Made by a program: the position numbers and the translations under genes. Below, piece after piece: positions 11,722-21,667 of a stretch of DNA of 64,000 bases. Source of the DNA: Bombyx mori (taxonomy: Eukaryota > Arthropoda > Insecta > Lepidoptera > Bombycidae); contig NC_085114.1 of assembly GCF_030269925.1 (NCBI RefSeq), forward strand, positions 16,076,001 through 16,140,000, read 5' to 3'. The notes beneath the pieces are model-generated. The model saw only the letters and a list, made by a program, of their open reading frames with translations, made no database searches and was not told where the DNA came from. How positions within the stretch are numbered: position 1 is the first letter of the stretch; every line of letters begins with the position of its first letter.

Positions 11722-13030
11722 CTGGGATGGCCGAAGACACTCACTAGATGACTCCATTTGCTCGAGCGTCCCATCTCTGCCGGAGACACGGCCCGCAAGA
11801 GGTAGAAGGGGTAACCGCGACCAATACAAGATGAGACGCCAAATATGACTAGCTGAATTAAACTTGTATAATTTACCTATACTATAAGAGTATATGTATA
11901 ATTGCGTATATGTAGTGAAAATCGTATATTTAAGCAGCACGATTTACAGATGAAATATAATAAATGGTTTTTATGCTACTTAGTGATAAATCTTAGAATC
12001 TAAACGATCCTCAAATCGAAGCGAATTGTTCCGTGTCCCGTGAAACCCGATCGACGCATGTCTCCCTCAAAATTATATGAAATGATTTCCGAAAACACTT
12101 GGCTCTTACTCCACACCGATAACGACTATTATCGCTTGTATGAAGAAATATTTTGTATCCACATAAATATTGCTTTCAATACGACATTCAGTGGTTTTAT
12201 TGAGACGTTCCAAATATAAATGAGTTTGGGAATATTGATGGTATTGTAATGGAATTTGGTTATTTACTTATTTATTAAATAAATATTTTGAAAAGATGAT
12301 CTAACAACAAGAGCTCGCCGGGGCTGGTGTCACCAGTTCGTCTGTTTCTGGCGCGAAGCAATCGTGTGGTTGTTTGTATGTTTTGAAGATTGGGAAAGCA
12401 GTCCTAAAACAAAATAGAGGTTAAAGAATTGTCCGGACTTGACATTTGTATGAGAACAGTCCCTAGCGCCTAGCGCCAGCCGAACCGACGTCCTCCTGAT
12501 TTTTGCCTCACATCAAAATGCTACTTCGGTTTCATGAATTTAAATGGTTTTTATTTTGTTCTAGAAGAACGCTGCAGGGCGTGATCGGCGCTTTCAGGTT
12601 TTTATGACTCGTATCTGTGAATCAATTATATGATGATCATTAATTTAAATTTATTACACGAAACTTATAGCGTATCAGAATATAAAAATATTCTCTCAGT
12701 GCGAGTATTAATCGCGAACTTAGAGGTTCGTCAACACTTGTTCAAATAGCTGTGTAATAAATAATCAATAGTGTACATACGTTCAATTCACGAAGTTATC
12801 GTCGAAATATGAAAAGGTGGGTATTTATTAGCTAGTTTATTAAAATTTGTTAGCTTGGCTAATCTGGCAACCTGCAGGACTGACGGGCCTGATCGCTGTG
12901 GACACAGACGAAGTCTTTATTACATTTTAGTCTTCTATTCTGTTCACTTTTCTCTAGTTTTCACAGTCCCTGGAAACTAACACAGAAAACAAATCAGTCC
13001 GCTTCTAATTGTTCATCGCTTGCGTCATCA
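11722..13030. other. Gene-free AT-rich stretch between two Jockey copies
   Basis: The first bases continue the pre-insertion locus. No conserved protein frame, tRNA or SINE was recognised. Confidence 0.5.
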
Positions 13031-14696
13031 TGCTTTTCAGCCTCACCAGGAGACGTCGGCGAGCAAAGGTTCAGCCAGGAGGGGTGGGATTTGCTAACAA
13101 CTGTCCGAGCGCCTCCAAAAGAGACCTAACTACTCAAGAGCATAGCCTTAACTAAGTAAAGTTCCGACGCTGGCTTCATGTGTTTTCGTATCGATTCGAG
13201 GTCAAGGTTGTCGTGTAGGTCAACGTTCCTCACGGACCACGGTGCTCCGACGGCTAACCTGCAAAAACGGGATTGTAGGGATTGGAGGGTGTCTATGTGT
13301 GTGCGGACCGCGTGAGCGAACACTGCATTTGCGTAAGGCATGACGGGTCTTATGAAAGTTTGGTAAAGTGTCACCTTGTTCCGATGGGACATTTTATTCC
13401 GCTTACTTTTCATGGGGTAGGGTCTGCCGAGAATAAATTCAGCACGTTCGCGGACTGATATTATATTTACTGTGGGCGGAATGTCACGGATGCATCCAGG
13501 GTGACTCCCAGGTACTTGACCTTCCTGGCCCTGGGAATAGGTTTGCTAAAGAGGGTGATCGAGGCTAAGATATTTCTCCTCCTAATACAGGAGGAAATCC
13601 GTCTAAAGTTTCCCCTTTGAAATAGCACCACTGTGCTTTTCGCTGGGTTGATGTCTATGCGCCATTTTCGGAACCACTGTCCGAGGGTTACGGCTGCGCT
13701 CTTGAGATTCGCGATTAAGGACTTGTTTCTACTCGAGTAGTAAACGGTTTTGTCGTCAGCGAATAAGGCTAAGGCTAACTGGGTCGGCGGCGACCGGGAA
13801 ATGTCGTAATGACTAAATAAATTAAATAGTAGCGGTAGCTCGTCGAATTATTTTTTGGTTTACCGGATTTATGTATGTATGCCGATAACGACCGCTTCTT
13901 TCCACACCGCGGGAAAGATACAGTTTGTCATAGTGGGATTGAAAATATATGTCGTAGATATACCGTCTGAACCGGGAGCCTTCCGAGGACGTAGGTCTTT
14001 GATCAGGTCTTTAACTTTCATCGGGGTAACGGATCGTACGATGCGTCTCAGGGTGGCAAGGAGGCTCTGCACTCAATCTCAATGTCTACTAATTCTATAT
14101 GTACGGGGTCCGCGAATTGAATGTGGAGGGTGCACTGGGCTTGCAATGTATCCACCGGCAGTTTTGATTTTTTGTCGTCATCGTACGTCTTGAGTCGGCC
14201 TGAGAGTCCTACGGGGGGAGGGGGTCATCTCCAATATGAGAGTCCGAGCTAAACGGTGGTAAGATCGTTGGGAGGGCGCGAGTTGGGGTGGGAGAGGCCG
14301 CGTAAGAGCTTGTGGCGCATTTAGCTTTGTAAGCAAAAAATCTGATGAGATCGACGGGTAGTGTTCGGGAGGAATTCCGCGAACAAAGCGTTGGTCGGTT
14401 CAATTGCTGTGTGTCCACGGGGGCGTCCCCGGGACTCAAACGCGCGCAGTCAATGACATTTTATAATTACGTCACACAGATCGACTGATCACAAGGAGGC
14501 CACTAAGTTGCCGAATGAGTTCTGCGAACTTAGGCGGTCCGATTGATCAGAGGTGGCGATGCGATGCAGTTAGTGCGGGTAAACACTTCCGGGAAACACT
14601 CGGTCGCACACTGTGGCAAATGTGCCACAAGCCGAGGTCGGGCGATCGAGCGGTCGATGAGCACGTCCACACGCGACGGGTGCTTCGGTCGGAACT
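13031..14696 (-). mobile_element. Internally deleted Jockey-clade LINE relic
   Basis: Second copy of the family at 6576-11702, same orientation. From right to left it keeps the 5' UTR (14696-14360), a few hundred bases of N-terminal reverse transcriptase text including RPRKAPGSDGIS (14260-13836), the C-terminal reverse transcriptase (13835-13139) and part of the 3' UTR (13138-13031). Nearly all of ORF1 and the endonuclease are gone, the FADD region is disrupted, and there is no A-tail. Sequence identity to the first copy is still high. It is dead. Confidence 0.85.
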
Positions 14697-16043
14697 AATT
14701 ATTATACTCTTGGCTGGTGCAAACAAGCGATGTCGCGTTTCTTGTGCAGTATGTTTTGAGAAAGTCTTCTTCTATAAATCAGAGTGCGTTACTGATAACC
14801 AACTCTCTTGGTTAAGTAAAAGTGCTCCATTGCGCTCTATTTTCTTCTCATTTAACTACAGTTGTAATTCGCATGGAAACATTGCGAAGTCATTTGGATA
14901 ATAAAATATTTATTTGGTCTTCACGTGTTTTTAAATATATATAAGGTCTATGAACTTCCAATTATACTTATTAACATAATTTTAAATAAGACTTCAATAT
15001 TTTGCTCTGTTAAAATAAAGAAACGACATTTAAAGTCTATTTCATAGTACGTTCGCTTACAATTTTACGGAGAAATTAATTTTATATCTTCATATTTTTT
15101 AATCTTTGTCATCACTGTTTTATGATTGACGTTACACATTAATTGCGAACTAATCCTCGAACAACGGAAGCGCGGAAAAAGTTAACATTAAGGGAAGTCC
15201 ACTTTCTTTACATATAAATATTAATTTAACTTTTGAAAACTACACATAAGATAAATTAAAAGAGCAAAGTATAAAAATATAAAATATAAAAGCAAATTAT
15301 TTTTGCTACACAACTGCAGATTGTATGTACACATTATGAGAGCGCGGTATCGAAAATATCACATTTCTAAAAAAAATTCCTTGAGCGCCTCTTCAACATT
15401 TATAATCTTAAATATTTTCAATTTCCCTCTGAGAGCTTGAAAGTTTTATAAGAAAAAAAACAGCGTTTGAGAAGTTATATATCAGACTGGTAAAATGTCT
15501 GTCTTAATTTCTTCAACACCAGCTTATTTACAAAGTTTTTTTTTTAATTATACTAATACAATATTCACATAGAATTAAATAGCAAAAAAGTTAGTCGACA
15601 TCACAGGAGACCGAAGAGCTGGCAGCTACTTCGGACAAAGAATTAGTGTAGCTATTTAGAGAGGGAATGCTGCCAGTTTGTTCGCAACCTTCCCTAAAGG
15701 GGCTCCTTTTAATAATATATTTTAGTCATTATATTATATTTAAGGTTTTTAGTTTTAGATTCATTGTTCTAGTATATATATTTTTTATTTCTGCATAGAA
15801 TTAGCTAATTCTAGAAAAGCTGGTCCACACGGAATATTTTAGATGGAGATATGAGACTGAGATTGGTAATCTTAACCATTTTTATTTCCATTATGCTTAG
15901 AAAAGCCGGGGTGTAGGTTGTGAGAGCTTAGCTCATTTTGCTTTGTTCTTATAGTGACTCATGTGTGTATGTAATATTAATATACACATCTGGCGCTCTT
16001 TAATTCTTTCTCACTGGTAATCCGAACGGCTTTTTATTATTAG
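14697..16043. other. Gene-free AT-rich stretch upstream of GMC gene 1
   Basis: No gene found. Sequence at 15597-15710 is less AT-rich and reads on the plus strand like a short decayed coding relic (GSYFGQRISVAI, then a stop), probably from a retroelement, though I cannot name it. A pyrimidine-rich tract before 16043 serves as the splice acceptor of the first mapped GMC exon. Any further 5' exon or promoter could lie here but is not recognisable. Confidence 0.45.
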
Positions 16044-16162
16044 GTCCTTATGGTGTGCTGCCATGGCGCTGGTGATCGGGTCGGCATCTGCAAGTTCATT
16101 GCTCCTTGATGACGTGGTGTATGACACACTATACCAATACCCACCTGGAATTATTCTGAAAG
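16044..16162 (+). CDS. GMC gene 1, first mapped exon
   Basis: The exon follows a pyrimidine-rich tract and AG (16042-16043) and ends at a donor, G|GTACTG. It encodes the signal-peptide region and a linker ending YPPGIILK, then one base of a split Asp codon. The matching exon of gene 2 ends YPTGIQLE with the same phase. The frame stays open from the acceptor to the ATG at 16063, so translation could begin in an unseen upstream exon. Confidence 0.78.
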
Positions 16163-16955
16163 GTACTGATGCTATTTGAAGTTTGTATCCCTCGGTTATA
16201 TTTTCTGTTCGGTTCGGTTCGCGGTAGGACTTCAATATACAGTAAAACCTGGGTAAGTGAGAATTGGATAAGTGAGAAAACTCTATAAGTGAGAGTAATA
16301 GCCAGGACCCGTAATTTTAATCTCCCAAAACCTCAATTAGCGAGAAACAGAAACCTTTGTCAGAGAGAGTCGTTTTTCCCTCATGGACCTCCGTAAGTGA
16401 GATTGCTACTTATCTATACCTCTATAAGCGACAGTCGAGCTTTATTTATTTATATTATTTAGGAGGAACAAATGACAAAACAAATTACATTTAACATCTG
16501 CTATTTTATGACTCATTCTTAACTTTCGTGAAACTTCCTACCATTGTTTTTGTATTGTTTTCTCGTCAATATTGAACCTATTCATTTCGTGGAACTAAAT
16601 AACGTTGTTATTTTATCGCAATCTTTTCGAATGGACACGTGTGCCTGTGTACCGTCCTGTTTGTCGGACTTACTCAGTTTATCGTTAATCAATTGCGAAG
16701 GAAAGTTTTGTTCTGCATCATGTCAAAACGGAAAATTAAAGTACTGTCATTAAGTGATAAACTTAAAATAGTGAATGCGTTTGAATCCGGAAAATCGCGA
16801 AATGAAATTCAGAAGGTGCATTAGCGAGAAACTCGGGTTAGTGAGAAACCTCTATAAGCTAAAATGAGATTGTGTTTCTTTGAACTCTCGCTTATCCAGG
16901 TTTGACTGTATATATATATATATGTGTGTGTGCGTGTGTGTGCCTGTTCGTGCGT

Positions 16956-16986
<31 letters not shown>

Positions 16987-19615
16987 CGTGTGTGCATGAA
17001 TGTATGTATGTAGGTTATGATACGTACCTGTGCGAGCTCACATACCCCTTACGAGCACTCATCACAGAAATATGCAACTTGTTGGTTTTAATATATAATT
17101 GGTATTATTTTGTAACAATGATATTTCAGACGGAGCAGAATATGACTACGTTGTGGTCGGGGCGGGGGCGGCTGGTGCTGCGGCCGCTTCTCGACTGGCG
17201 CTGAAGGGGTTCAGTGTTGTACTCATAGAAGCCGGTGGTGATCCTGACGCACTTTCTAAAGTAAATGCCCCTTACATTTGTATCTTGATTTATGCTTAAA
17301 GTAATTATGAATATTATGTCTTCACTGTTAATATCCAACTAAAGTACATATATTGTTAAGCGCTGGGGCTCGGGTTAAACAAAACTTTCACCGAAGTACA
17401 AATTAAAACTCTATATAACACTTAGAACACTTCAGAATTCGCAATTACCTTCCTAGCTTCGCTTCAGGTGATCCGTTTGCTGCTTCGCTTCGAGTAGAAC
17501 CGATTACTAACTCCCTTCGTATCATTTTTGCAATGCTTTTATAGTCGATACGACAAGTCCACAATTATCGAGAACATTTCCAGTAGTACTAGTCGTTTCG
17601 TTTGTGTTTTCGCTCTTTGATAATAGATGCCCTTACACTTCTCGAACCTTCTCGTTTTTTTTTCATTCTTTTGATATTCATTTCTGCTATTTGATGACAA
17701 ACGGCGTCACTCTTACCGAAATAACAATATTCATATTACTGAGAACTAGTTTGGAGAAATGTGATCTTCCTACACGTAAACGGAATTAGCCCAAGATATT
17801 AATTAATTAGTAGTAATTAAATTAGCTAAGGGAACTTGGATAAGAAAATATAAAGTGAAGATATAATAATAAAACTACAGATGGATGACGGAGAAGAAAT
17901 AGTAGCTGGACAAAGTTGCAGTCGCACACCGTCCATCGTCCAAAGAATGGCCAGACGGACTAAAATTAACAAGTTTTAATTCCTAATTTCAGATCCCAAT
18001 GGCTGCAATGGGGCTCCTCGGATCACCTATCGACTGGCAATACAAGACCATATCCAACAACGTATCCTGTCTCTCCTTTCAGGGTAAACAGTGCAGGTTT
18101 GCACGCGGAAAGTGTCTCGGAGGCTCAACTTCTATTAACTATATGCTGTACACCAGAGGAAACCGACTTGATTATGATGAAATGAACATTCCTGGCTGGA
18201 GATGGAAGGATTTGAAACCATATTTCCTCCGTTACGAAGGACTTCAAATCGCAAAAAATTACCCACCATCTTCAAGGATCTACCACAACACATCCGGCAT
18301 TTTGAAAATTGAGTATTTCGATGATCCCCGAAATCCGTGGCAATTCCGGCTCGTCACTGGAATGAAGGATTTAAATGTGCCATTCAATAAAGATTTGAAT
18401 GGAAAGAACCAAATCGGCGTGTCAAAGGTGGCGGGCTATGTGTACAAGGGTGAGCGCATGAGCACCGCTCGTGCGTACCTGTCTAGAGACGATGTTAAGA
18501 AAGCCTTAAACGTAGCCAAGAATGCTTTTTGTACCGGTGTCATCATAGATGACAATAATGTCGCAAGGGGCGTAACAGTCATTCAAGGTCTGCTGAATGT
18601 AACCGTGTTAGCGCGGAAAGAAGTAATCTTGAGTGCAGGCGCAGTTGGAACTCCACAGATTCTTATGTTATCAGGCATAGGACCAGATTATCATTTAAAA
18701 AGTTTGGGAATTAAAGTGCGGAAAAATCTGACAGTCGGTGACGATATGAGTGACCACGTCCTACCGCTGATAATAGTTAAAGTGGATAAAGGACACAGCA
18801 TACCTCAAAAATTATCACCACTTATTGGGAGAGCAGCACAACTTGGGCAATTCCTCGTGGCTGGAGATGGACCCCTAGCTTCTAATGGCATTACGGATAT
18901 TGTTACCTTAATGAACAGCGATTGCTATGATTACAAAAATCGTAAACTGTATAATAATAGTACTAAATGTGAATACGCAGACTTGCAGATCATTGCCGCC
19001 TACGTCGACAGGAGCTTGGTGACAGTCGCGAAACCATTGTTCAAGCACGCGATAGGTCTCAACGACGACGTTGTTGAACAGATAAGTAAAGCGAACGAGG
19101 ATTACGCTTTAATAATTTTATCACCGGTCGTATTGAAACCGTATTCTCGTGGTAATATCCGTCTCGCTAGTGCTGATCCTACCGAACAACCCGCGATATT
19201 CGCTAACTACTTAGGAGATTCCCGAGATGTCGATCAAATGCTGAAACACATAATAGTTTTAGAGCATCTGGTGGAAGCGCCGACCTTTAAGAAACAGAAT
19301 GCCTCAATCCTGCATCTAAACCTACCTGAATGTCCATCTTATGAAAAATCTAGAGTAAAATATTGGAGATGCTATGCAAGGAGTATGACTTATGCCGTCT
19401 ATCACGCCGTGGGGACATGTGCGCTGCAAAGAGTGGTTAATGAAAAGCTTCAAGTGTATGGCGTGAAGAATTTAAGAGTTGCCGATTTGAGCGTAATGAA
19501 GAAACTAGTTAGGGGCAATACAGAGGCAGTATCAGTAGCTATCGGCGAGAGACTAGTTGATCTCATCGTGGACGACTTGAATAAGAAGACGAAGTGTTGT
19601 CCTAGGGCTAAATAA
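16063..19615 (+). CDS. GMC-family FAD oxidoreductase, gene 1 (glucose dehydrogenase / ecdysone oxidase type)
   Basis: Flavoprotein oxidising an alcohol group; the substrate cannot be read from sequence. Joining 16063-16162, 17130-17260 and 17993-19615 gives 617 residues, normal for insect GMC enzymes. The N-terminus MALVIGSASASSLLL looks like a signal peptide, so the protein is probably secreted. The FAD dinucleotide fold is at residues 40-67 (GAGAAG at 44-49, ribose-binding Glu67). GMC signature 1 (RGKCLGG) is at about 115-135 and signature 2 (GTPQILMLSGIG) lies mid-protein. The catalytic pair is His548 (YHAVGTC) and Asn586 (GNT). Departures from common insect GMCs: TCALQR after the His motif instead of TCKMG, and TEAVS after GN instead of TNAP. 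Introns are GT/AG and the last exon is intact. The ATG at 16063 is tentative, because an acceptor AG precedes the exon in frame. Gene 2 is its tandem paralogue. Confidence 0.93.
16240..16908 (+). mobile_element. Pogo/Tigger-type DNA transposon relic in intron 1 of GMC gene 1
   Basis: Terminal inverted repeats start CAGTAAAACCTGGGTAAG on the left and CAGTCAAACCTGGATAAG on the reversed right end, both next to TA duplications (16238-16239, 16909-16910). Internal text is full of AAGTGAGA-type phrases as in Tigger elements. A short frame ending near 16824 (MSKRKIKVLSLSDKLKI, then NAFESGKSR) is the N-terminal helix-turn-helix of a pogo/CENP-B-type transposase. The DDE catalytic domain is missing, so it is non-autonomous. 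Confidence 0.85.
16909..17005. repeat. TA/TG microsatellite
   Basis: A run of TA followed by a long TG/CG-rich dinucleotide run (TGTGTGCG-type), directly after the pogo element and within intron 1. It opens a Val/Cys-rich frame that is an artefact. Confidence 0.9.
17130..17260 (+). CDS. GMC gene 1, FAD-binding exon
   Basis: A 131-nt exon between TTTCAG and GTAAAT. With the split codon it reads DGAEYDYVVVGAGAAG, followed by an LIEAGGDP stretch, the FAD-binding beta-alpha-beta motif. The corresponding exon of gene 2 has exactly the same length. Confidence 0.93.
17354..17726 (-). repeat. LTR-like repeat in intron 2 of GMC gene 1
   Basis: Diverged relative of the unit at 42111-42487. Both are about 375 bp, start TGT, end ATAACA on the plus strand, and share a TTCGCTTCAGGTGATCCG core. 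On the minus strand it has the TATA phrase CTATAAAAGC but has lost the initiator and AATAAA seen in the other copy. ATAT flanks both ends, a possible 4-bp duplication. Most likely an old solo LTR. Confidence 0.5.
17993..19615 (+). CDS. GMC gene 1, catalytic-domain exon
   Basis: Begins at ATTTCAG|ATCCCAATG and runs open to a TAA. It carries both GMC signatures, the substrate-binding middle, an YWRCYAR phrase typical of insect GMC enzymes, and the His/Asn catalytic pair. It ends with a short Lys/Cys-rich tail (KKTKCCPRAK) absent from gene 2. Confidence 0.95.
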   Translation: MPMAAMGLLGSPIDWQYKTISNNVSCLSFQGKQCRFARGKCLGGSTSINYMLYTRGNRLDYDEMNIPGWRWKDLKPYFLRYEGLQIAKNYPPSSRIYHNTSGILKIEYFDDPRNPWQFRLVTGMKDLNVPFNKDLNGKNQIGVSKVAGYVYKGERMSTARAYLSRDDVKKALNVAKNAFCTGVIIDDNNVARGVTVIQGLLNVTVLARKEVILSAGAVGTPQILMLSGIGPDYHLKSLGIKVRKNLTVGDDMSDHVLPLIIVKVDKGHSIPQKLSPLIGRAAQLGQFLVAGDGPLASNGITDIVTLMNSDCYDYKNRKLYNNSTKCEYADLQIIAAYVDRSLVTVAKPLFKHAIGLNDDVVEQISKANEDYALIILSPVVLKPYSRGNIRLASADPTEQPAIFANYLGDSRDVDQMLKHIIVLEHLVEAPTFKKQNASILHLNLPECPSYEKSRVKYWRCYARSMTYAVYHAVGTCALQRVVNEKLQVYGVKNLRVADLSVMKKLVRGNTEAVSVAIGERLVDLIVDDLNKKTKCCPRAK

Positions 19616-19692
19616 TACTGCGCACCTGATTATAGGGAAAAGCTATAAATGACTTCATTAAAAATAATAATAATCAAAATTTGTTTTATTTC

Positions 19693-19698
19693 AATAAA
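19693..19698 (+). terminator. Polyadenylation signal of GMC gene 1
   Basis: AATAAA about 78 bp after the stop codon, in AT-rich sequence: the first canonical signal downstream of the gene. Confidence 0.7.
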
Positions 19699-19699
19699 T

Positions 19700-20593
19700 T
19701 ATTACTTTATATTAAATTATATGTTAACATTAATCATTGTTAAAGCGTATGCTACCTGTGTGGTGAGGGCGTCTCAAGCTATGTAATTAAGTGAACGTGT
19801 AAAATACACAAAAGAAAGGAATGGATCATTGTTAGAGAAAGCCGCTACGGTCGGCCATGCGACCACACGGAGCGGGGCACTGGACCATCTCTGAGCTTGC
19901 GAATTCGGAGTGACAATTAGGTTGTGAAGATTGAGGTTGAACAGATCGAGAACATAGCCAGGAAACGAACCAATAATTGGCGTCACAATAAGTATTTTTT
20001 ACGAGATTGCACAATTTGATGCTTTTGATTCCATGATCAAACATATAATATTTTTTTCTATCAACGTCCGGTGAGACAGGTATGAAAATGAAATGAAAAT
20101 GCGTAAAAGGCGCAATAGCACAGGGGGAGGGAGGAAGGAATTGCACTATCCTCGATGAGCTCTTAGTTATTAAACGATGCATCAGTTGTAAATACCGGGT
20201 ACAGCATGCGAACAGCGCGAAGAAAGCCGATATTGTCACTTCCTTTAGTGCCTAAGAGGGTAAGCTAACGGTGGAGCAGCCCGCCGTCAGCTATGAGCTG
20301 TCCAAACTGTATCGGTGGTGCTCAGGAGGCGTGCTGCTGCTCCGTCTTCTTTGAGTAAGAAAAAACTAATCAAAATAGTTTGATTGTTAATGTTAAAGTT
20401 CCTCAAAAGCATCTAAATAAGCAAACAGTGGAGCAAGGTACTCAACTATTTCGTCTTTGCTCAATTTTAGCCTTTGCCCCTGAGTACCGCTAAATGTAAA
20501 GCACATTTTAAGCCCCTACCCCTGCGTGTCGTCCGGCTACCTATTTATGCCGCTAAGCATATTGAGTGGAATAGTAATTATATACATCCAATA
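19700..20593. other. Gene-free stretch downstream of GMC gene 1
   Basis: No gene recognised. A GC-richer patch at 20265-20345 has inverted short blocks (GGAGCAGC and GCTGCTCC) that could form a loose hairpin. Minus-strand frames of 70-135 codons show no domain. Confidence 0.45.
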
Positions 20594-20595
20594 TA

Positions 20596-20872
20596 TGAGT
20601 CGACTATTATCAAAGCCGGCAATCTGACTTTTGGACAATGATTGGTAAATCAGAAAAACGAATTATTGACTTTGTATTCCATTGGCAGTCACAAAACTCT
20701 TCTGAACGACATCTTAGATAAATAACAGGTTAACTATTAACCTTTATTTAATGCAGGTTTTGAACCGTATTCTTTGAAGGAGACAATTATATTCAAATCA
20801 ATCTGTATTGACATATCAATAAAAAAATTTGTCCAAATGCACAGATTGCCACCTTTGATAATAGACGACTCA
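20596..20872. mobile_element. MITE, copy 1
   Basis: A 277-bp non-coding unit with inverted ends TGAGTCGWCTATTATCAAAG, flanked by TA on each side (20594-20595, 20873-20874), as for Tc1/mariner-type MITEs. A second copy at 54331-54608 is about 97% identical by eye, so the family moved recently. Confidence 0.88.
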
Positions 20873-21012
20873 TATATAATATGCATATAATCCATAGTAT
20901 CCATATAGTATGTATTAACTTGTAATAAAAACCTCTTGGGTATACCTACTACATATTTGTATCTGGCTGGTTTTGGTATCATTAAAAGTTTAAATTTTAA
21001 AGAAGACTCTTG

Positions 21013-21257
21013 ACTGGTGGTAGGACCTCTTGTGAGTCCGCGCGGGTAGGTACCACCGCTCTGCCTATTTCTGCCGTGAAGCAGTAATGCGTTTCGGTCT
21101 GAAGGGTAGGGCAGCCGTTGTAACTAAACTGAGATTTTAGAACTTATATCCCAAGGTGGGTGGCGCATTTACGTTTTAGATGTCTATGGGCTCCAGTAAC
21201 CACTTAACACCAGGTGGGCTGTGAGCTCGTCCACCCAGCTAAGCAATAAAAAAAAAG
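21013..21257 (+). repeat. Bm1-type SINE, 5'-truncated
   Basis: Starts at the common truncation point ACTGGTGGTAGGACC and runs through the conserved body to an A-tail. It differs from the consensus at only a few positions. The tRNA-like head is absent. Confidence 0.92.
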
Positions 21258-21258
21258 A

Positions 21259-21660
21259 CTAGCTGACCCAGCAAACGTTGTTTTGCCATGTATGTTATTT
21301 CTATAATAAATTAAATAAATTATTAATAGTTAATAAATCCTTCTATTAGTGTATTGATAGAAAACAGTGACTTAATATTGTGTTGTTTTCATTTGCTTAT
21401 TATTTGACTTACCTTTCACAATAATAAAACAGGTATATTTATTAACCACGTACAAGTTTTCGTTTTGATTGAAAACAATTCCCAAAAAATGTTAAGTACA
21501 ATACCTATATATACAGGTACAGGAGCTTACAACACGTATTTACTTATTACTTACTTACTTATTACTTATTTACTTTGTCAGATTAATAAATTTTTATTTA
21601 CAATAATTAATTATTGCACTGGAAATTAATGATAATTTTACGATGACAGTAAAATTAACA
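21259..21660 (+). repeat. 5' part of an AT-rich interspersed repeat
   Basis: Begins ACTAGCTGACCCAGCAAACG, like the unit at 48455 (CTAGCTGACCCGAGAAACG). The matching 3' end seems to be at 24363-24530 (GAGCCGTTTCGGAGGAGTT, then TATATTAGAT), so LINE fragments appear to split one repeat. It has no coding content. Confidence 0.5.
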
Positions 21661-21667
21661 TGAGAGT

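Noticed and set aside
16902..17204. 100-codon plus-strand frame starting in the TG repeat
   Set aside because: Its first half is microsatellite, and it reads the FAD exon in a wrong frame.
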